Positions 42,302 through 45,278 of a stretch of DNA of 45,278 nt are shown piece after piece. Origin of the DNA: an uncultured Prevotella sp. GTDB lineage: Bacteria; Bacteroidota; Bacteroidia; Bacteroidales; Bacteroidaceae. Numbering within the stretch: position 1 is the first letter of the stretch; the number at the start of each line of letters is the position of its first letter. Under the pieces are notes generated by a model that was not told the DNA's origin, did not search any database, and was given only the letters and a program-made list of their open reading frames with translations. Where the stretch lies: positions 1 to 45,278 of the forward strand of contig CADCEF010000016.1 in the NCBI GenBank assembly GCA_902800365.1, given 5' to 3'. The translations under genes and the position numbers were made by a program.

Positions 42302-42393
42302 GTGCAAAGATACAAAAATTTACCCACGAACCGCACATTTTTGCGCAAATTTTTATAAAAATGCACAATTCCATGCAATCCGTAGGTAAAAAA
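42302..42393. repeat. 92-bp promoter repeat, copy A
   Basis: This segment aligns without gaps to 44049-44140 with 82 of 92 bases identical by my count; the first 29 bases are exact. Read leftward it ends in the -7 box TATCTTTG (42312-42305) next to the DUF2207 start. The inner dyad TGCACAATTCCATGCA (one arm mismatch) lies at 42362-42377. Confidence 0.85.
42305..42312 (-). promoter_or_regulatory. Promoter -7 box just upstream of the DUF2207 gene
   Basis: TATCTTTG on the minus strand, within repeat copy A. The box ends 10 bases before the ATG at 42295, so the transcript leader would be only a few bases, unless another promoter reads through from the metallophosphatase gene. Confidence 0.65.
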
Positions 42394-42454
42394 TACACTA
42401 AATCCCCGCTCCCCTCTGACTATTTGTGGCAGTTGTTGATGATTAGTGTGGTGA

Positions 42455-44014
42455 TTACCGACCTATATGCAACACAGCGTTGAGATCGTCGGTTCTGCTT
42501 TCCAAGCGCTTATCGAAGGCGTTATACTGGTTCATATCAGTCAACATACTCTTTAATCCCGGCTCAATACGCAATTGGTATATGCTATTGAATGACGTGA
42601 TAAGAAGTCCGGTCTGCATCTCATCTACACCAATCGATGTTGCCCTGTCGCGCAGCATATTCTCCATACTGGTCTTCAGTTTGTCTTCCAGCCCTGCTGC
42701 TTCAGAATTCTTCCACTCGTTGCCCTCGTTATGAATCATATACACTTTGCAAAACTGATCGCCGAGGTATTTTATCAGAATCTCAGTCAGTTTTTCGGGC
42801 GTGTCAGGAATAAACTTCTTTGTCAAGCCCAGCACAACCATCGATTCACGATATTTATCTATGCCTTTCCAACCATCTTTGATGTGCCAGCCTATTCCTC
42901 CTTTTATATTTTCGCTGAGACGTTTATAGCACGTCGATTTCACGTCGCTCACCGAAGATATGGACGTCACGTATTCGGTATTGAACTGCCACTCTGTGAA
43001 GTCCTTGTTCACCTTGATGGTACGCCATGGGTTGGGGTAAGAGATGACGGAGCCTGTAGCCACGTCAACCAGACTGTCGGGTTGGGCTTCGTCTGTTATG
43101 GCGCGATACTGTGCGATGTCTTGCAGGTGTGTATGTCCGGTAAACGCCAGGTGTATACCATGTTGCATCATCTTCTTGCCCAGATTCTCGTAGTCGGGAA
43201 CGATATAGTCGCTTTGCAGGGTTCCTTGGGCATCATAGTGCTGCACGATGTTATGGTGCTGCACCAGCACAACCTGCTTTCCCAGGGCGCGGGCCTTGTC
43301 AGCCTCAGTCAGCATCCAGGTCAGCGTGGCCGGACGGATGCGACCCGCCGTCTGATTATAGTTTTTCGCATCGCCCTTATCCAGATAGAGATTTTCTTCA
43401 TACTTATTGGTGTCTATGCACAGCAGCACCAGTCCTTTCAGGGGTTCACATACGAACGACAGCGAGGCGGGGTCTTTTGCATAAGCCTGGTTGTAGCCGA
43501 AATCAGCATACAGCTCCTTGAACTGCTCTGGCGATGTGCGCTCTGCCGGGCGCGTGTTGTCGCCGTTGAAATAACAGCCTTCAGGATTGTCGATATCGTG
43601 GTTTCCCGGCACCACTATCACCTGTATGCCGGCACTGCGCAGTCGTCCGAGAATATTCACCACCATCTGGTGGCTCACCAGTTCACCGTCTTTAGTCAGG
43701 TCGCCCGGGATGATGACAAGGTCAGGGTCACGCAGCAGCACCTCTCCCACCAGATACGCCAGCACCTCGGCGCTGTATTCCAGAAGTTTAGGGTCCTGAC
43801 TCAGATAATTGTCAAAGGCCGTGCCTCTTTGCTCCAGCAGTTGGGGAGCCATCACGTGGATGTCGCTCAGCACAATAATAGACTTCTGGCCATTGTTCAA
43901 CGAATCTCCGTCGTCGCCAGGATTATCAAACAATCCCAAGTTACCATCACAACTCATCAAGCTCGTGCCAAGTGCCAGCAAGGCCATCGTCAAAAGGTTA
44001 GTAATTTTCTTCAT
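42455..44014 (-). CDS. Metallophosphatase lipoprotein
   Basis: I start at MKKITNLLTMALLALGTSLM (44014), a lipoprotein signal with lipid Cys C22 (LMSC), 519 residues. An open stretch upstream adds 37 residues but overlaps the promoter. After a Gly/Asp-rich linker comes a calcineurin-like phosphoesterase: VLSDIHVMAP (D, H), IIPGDLTKDG (GD), VVPGNHDIDNP (GNHD), VLVQHHNIVQHYD, and AFTGHTHLQDI. These supply the two-metal site. It should be an outer-membrane or periplasmic phosphodiesterase; the substrate is unknown. It heads the region 4 series and has promoter repeat copy B in front. Confidence 0.88.
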   Translation of the reverse strand: MKKITNLLTMALLALGTSLMSCDGNLGLFDNPGDDGDSLNNGQKSIIVLSDIHVMAPQLLEQRGTAFDNYLSQDPKLLEYSAEVLAYLVGEVLLRDPDLVIIPGDLTKDGELVSHQMVVNILGRLRSAGIQVIVVPGNHDIDNPEGCYFNGDNTRPAERTSPEQFKELYADFGYNQAYAKDPASLSFVCEPLKGLVLLCIDTNKYEENLYLDKGDAKNYNQTAGRIRPATLTWMLTEADKARALGKQVVLVQHHNIVQHYDAQGTLQSDYIVPDYENLGKKMMQHGIHLAFTGHTHLQDIAQYRAITDEAQPDSLVDVATGSVISYPNPWRTIKVNKDFTEWQFNTEYVTSISSVSDVKSTCYKRLSENIKGGIGWHIKDGWKGIDKYRESMVVLGLTKKFIPDTPEKLTEILIKYLGDQFCKVYMIHNEGNEWKNSEAAGLEDKLKTSMENMLRDRATSIGVDEMQTGLLITSFNSIYQLRIEPGLKSMLTDMNQYNAFDKRLESRTDDLNAVLHIGR

Positions 44015-44048
44015 CTCTCTTTTTAAGTTAGTAATTATTAGAAAACTA

Positions 44049-44140
44049 GTGCAAAGATACAAAAATTTACCCACGAAATGCAATTTTTTGCGCAATTTTT
44101 TCAGAAAATGCACAATTCCGTGCAATCCGCAGGTAAAAAA
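44049..44140. repeat. 92-bp promoter repeat, copy B
   Basis: This is the second copy of the 92-bp segment (copy A at 42302-42393). The inner dyad is perfect here: TGCAC, 6 bases, GTGCA. It carries TATCTTTG on the minus strand at 44059-44052. The copy sits upstream of the metallophosphatase gene with a leader of about 38 bp. Confidence 0.85.
44052..44059 (-). promoter_or_regulatory. Promoter -7 box of the metallophosphatase gene
   Basis: TATCTTTG on the minus strand matches TAnnTTTG; an ATTG 21 bp further upstream may be a weak -33 element. It lies 38 bp before the ATG at 44014. Confidence 0.7.
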
Positions 44141-44186
44141 AATATTTTTTTACGCGTTGATAAGCATCAAAATCGCAGCTTTTCTG

Positions 44187-44210
44187 CAAGAGTCCAAATT
44201 TGGACCCTTG
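44187..44210. repeat. Palindrome with core TCCAAATTTGGA
   Basis: GTCCAAATTTGGAC (44192-44205) is a perfect 14-bp palindrome, and CAAG (44187-44190) pairs with CTTG (44207-44210) outside one mismatch. The core is shared with the palindrome at 44251-44276. Confidence 0.8.
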
Positions 44211-44250
44211 TACTTCCACCCAGGAACGTCAAGGAATTGTTACCTGTCAT

Positions 44251-44276
44251 TGCAGCATCCAAACTTGGATGCTGCA
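44251..44276. repeat. Perfect 12-bp inverted repeat with core TCCAAACTTGGA
   Basis: TGCAGCATCCAA and TTGGATGCTGCA are exact reverse complements separated by 2 bp. Centre-to-centre distance to the previous palindrome is 65 bp. It could be a protein-binding site or fold as a hairpin. Confidence 0.85.
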
Positions 44277-44300
44277 CCTTCCGGGATGGCTGGACAATTA

Positions 44301-44469
44301 ATATCAGATATCAGATATCAGTTTCTATTTTGAAGGGGGTATGCGTATGAGGGGTTAGATACTATATTTTATATAGATTTATATATTATTATAATAATAT
44401 ATAAATCTAAACTTCAGAAGACTCTAAAGAGGGGTGGTTAGAATAAAACTGATATCTGATATTTGATAC
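44301..44469. repeat. Inverted heptamer arrays flanking a central palindrome
   Basis: Left arm: three tandem ATATCAG units (44301-44321). Right arm: CTGATAT, CTGATAT, TTGATAC (44449-44469), the reverse complement with two changes in the last unit. The arms with their TTT/AAA extension form a roughly 24-bp inverted repeat 121 bp apart. No target-site duplication is visible. Confidence 0.75.
44374..44409. repeat. 36-bp perfect AT-rich palindrome
   Basis: TAGATTTATATATTATTA (44374-44391) is followed directly by its exact reverse complement (44392-44409), no spacer. It lies close to the middle of the inverted heptamer arrays and could extrude as a cruciform. Confidence 0.9.
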
Positions 44470-44500
44470 AAACTTGAACGAAAAGTACGCAAAAAGTGTC

Positions 44501-44537
44501 TTCCACACGTGGGCGAAAATTATTCCAAGTGTGGGCG
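44501..44537. promoter_or_regulatory. Two direct repeats upstream of the HU-type gene (possible operator)
   Basis: TTCCACACGTGGGCG (44501-44515) and TTCCAAGTGTGGGCG (44523-44537) match at 13 of 15 positions. They start 22 bp apart, about two helical turns, and lie 43 bp and more upstream of the -33 box of the HU-type gene. Confidence 0.6.
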
Positions 44538-44579
44538 CAAAAACGCGCTCGGGTATTAACAATTCGTTAACACTCGATT

Positions 44580-44611
44580 CTTGCGCATCTCGCTTAAAAT
44601 TTGTACCTTTG
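44580..44611 (+). promoter_or_regulatory. Promoter of the HU-type gene
   Basis: CTTG (44580-44583; one base off TTTG), 20-bp spacer, then TACCTTTG (44604-44611), matching TAnnTTTG. The leader to the ATG at 44661 is about 45-50 bases. Confidence 0.75.
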
Positions 44612-44660
44612 TAACGTCAAAATCAAGTAACAACCAACACAAAAACTAAACTAAAAAATT

Positions 44661-45191
44661 ATGGCACTGAAAGTTAAAGCACAAGAGAAGTTGCAGAAGA
44701 TTGGCACCTATGCTGGCAAGTATCGCTACATCATGATGCCGGAGTTGTACACCAGTCTGAGTCAGGACAAGGTGATTAAGGAGGCTGCTCTGCGCAGCGG
44801 AGTAAGCAAGGGAATTATGCAGGCATGCTGGGATGCTGCCGGCGAGGTGATCAAGGCGTGGGCCACCGAAGGCCACTCCGTAGCGCTGCCAGGACTTGGC
44901 ACCATGCGTTTCGGACTGCGCGCAAAGAGCGTAGAGAAGGTGGACGAGGTAAAGGCTGGCCTCATCACCAGTCGCCGAATCATTTTTACGCCTGCCGTTG
45001 AGCTGAAGGATGAGTTGGCGGGCACCGCCATCCAGATTACCTGCTACGACCGCGATGGTAAGGAGGTGAAGCGCGTTACCAGCACCGACAGCGGTGACAT
45101 CGAGGACCCCGAGAACACCCAGCCATCAAATGGTGGCGGTCAGGGCGGTGGCGGTTACCAGAGCAGCGACGATCCAGGTGAGGGCGATTAA
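44661..45191 (+). CDS. HU-family DNA-binding protein (HU-HIG type) with Gly-rich tail
   Basis: This 176-residue protein is a Bacteroidetes HU-related protein. The first 125 residues carry the HU/IHF-like fold: MALKVKAQEKLQKIGTYAGK, then the dimerising helices (GIMQACWDAAGEVIKAWATE), the LPGLGTMRFGLRAKS arm and GLITSRRIIFTPAVEL. The tail (about 140-176) is acidic and glycine-rich (SNGGGQGGGGYQSSDDPGEGD) and disordered. Proteins of this type bind and bend DNA as dimers; Bacteroidales genomes carry many copies. It is monocistronic, with its own promoter and an elaborate upstream region. Confidence 0.92.
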   Translation: MALKVKAQEKLQKIGTYAGKYRYIMMPELYTSLSQDKVIKEAALRSGVSKGIMQACWDAAGEVIKAWATEGHSVALPGLGTMRFGLRAKSVEKVDEVKAGLITSRRIIFTPAVELKDELAGTAIQITCYDRDGKEVKRVTSTDSGDIEDPENTQPSNGGGQGGGGYQSSDDPGEGD

Positions 45192-45209
45192 TCTCCTACC
45201 CTCCCTGTC

Positions 45210-45278
45210 ATCTCGACTAAGCGTAGCGCATGGAGAGATCTCCTAGATCTCCAAAGGAGATGTCTCGACTACGCTCGA
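45210..45278. repeat. Probable dispersed intergenic repeat, cut by the window edge
   Basis: The stretch reads like the TCTCGACTAAGCG / TCTCGACTACGCTCGA family of short repeats seen between genes in many Bacteroidetes. It contains two copies of TCTCGACTA (45213-45221 and 45263-45271) and a hairpin ATCTCC-AAA-GGAGAT (45247-45261). It may also act as a terminator for the HU-type gene. Confidence 0.6.

Larger units (their letters stand above)
44015..44660. other. Gene-free, palindrome-rich control region between metallophosphatase and HU-type gene
   Basis: This 646-bp stretch holds no convincing gene. It contains repeat copy B, two palindromes with a shared core (44187-44276), inverted heptamer arrays around a 36-bp perfect palindrome (44301-44469), two direct repeats (44501-44537), a small dyad TTAAC-5 bp-GTTAA (44556-44570) and the promoter of the HU-type gene. 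Short reading frames here lie across palindromes and are not protein-like. Confidence 0.7.

Noticed and set aside
42731-44026. 431-residue open frame on the plus strand
   Set aside because: It is antisense to the metallophosphatase lipoprotein, which has intact motifs; the translation has no recognisable domain.
43809-44350. Open frames on the plus strand across the palindrome-rich region
   Set aside because: They run through palindromes and antisense to the metallophosphatase start, without protein-like composition.
44481-44520. Possible DnaA box (TCTTCCACA) and origin of replication
   Set aside because: Only a single loose match to TTATCCACA was found, and no dnaA gene or cluster of boxes is present.
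1-45278. tRNA, rRNA, CRISPR array, insertion sequence or prophage genes
   Set aside because: I looked for these and saw none; no regular spacer-repeat pattern, transposase or phage protein was found.

Overview
The window looks like chromosomal DNA of a member of the Bacteroidales, most likely a Prevotella-type (Prevotellaceae) species. The evidence is the promoter style (TAnnTTTG -7 boxes, several with a TTTG or CTTG -33 box 19-20 bp upstream, and no Shine-Dalgarno sequences), the gene content (MutA of heterodimeric methylmalonyl-CoA mutase, OadG with a lamin-tail domain, DUF5686, the three-gene Bacteroidetes glycogen cluster, an HU-HIG-type protein) and many lipoprotein signal peptides. No tRNA, rRNA, CRISPR array, insertion sequence or prophage gene was seen. 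The species call is an inference from style, not from a marker gene.

Region 1 (1-19010). mutA runs leftward off the left edge. Divergent from it is a tightly packed rightward run of ten genes: an AspT/YidE-type exporter, the gamma, biotin and beta subunits of a sodium-pumping decarboxylase, a LuxR-type regulator, tagaturonate reductase (uxaB), uvrA, a DUF5686 outer-membrane protein and an AddAB-type helicase-nuclease pair. The left half fits the succinate/propionate branch: MutA interconverts succinyl-CoA and methylmalonyl-CoA, the decarboxylase would turn methylmalonyl-CoA to propionyl-CoA while exporting Na+, and the AspT-type carrier may export a dicarboxylate such as succinate. The carboxyltransferase subunit is not in the window.

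Region 2 (18993-25670). A K+ channel and an MFS carrier (leftward) are followed by a DUF3298-type lipoprotein, rsmG and an MBL-fold hydrolase (rightward, translationally coupled), a SulP anion transporter (leftward) and an Ala/Lys-rich lipoprotein (rightward). Clear divergent Bacteroidales promoters lie at about 21000 and 24900.

Region 3 (25671-31711). A leftward operon of glycogen debranching enzyme, GT4 glycogen-synthase-like glycosyltransferase, GH57 protein, a small lipoprotein and exonuclease III. The GH57 protein has diverged in two of its active-site motifs.

Region 4 (31774-44014). A leftward, mostly overlapping or closely spaced series: metallophosphatase lipoprotein, DUF2207 membrane protein, a 72-residue protein, a 5'-nucleotidase-type phosphatase, a TMEM43-family membrane protein, a parallel beta-helix protein, a 477-residue lipoprotein, a membrane-anchored CbxX-type AAA+ ATPase, miaA and a lipid-kinase homologue, ending at a rho-independent terminator. 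The first two genes are each preceded by a copy of the same 92-bp promoter segment (82 of 92 bases identical).

Region 5 (44015-45278). A 646-bp gene-free stretch packed with palindromes and inverted repeats leads to an HU-family gene, followed by a piece of what looks like a dispersed intergenic repeat. The strongest candidates for something undescribed are this palindrome-rich control region, the duplicated promoter, and the region 4 envelope gene set.
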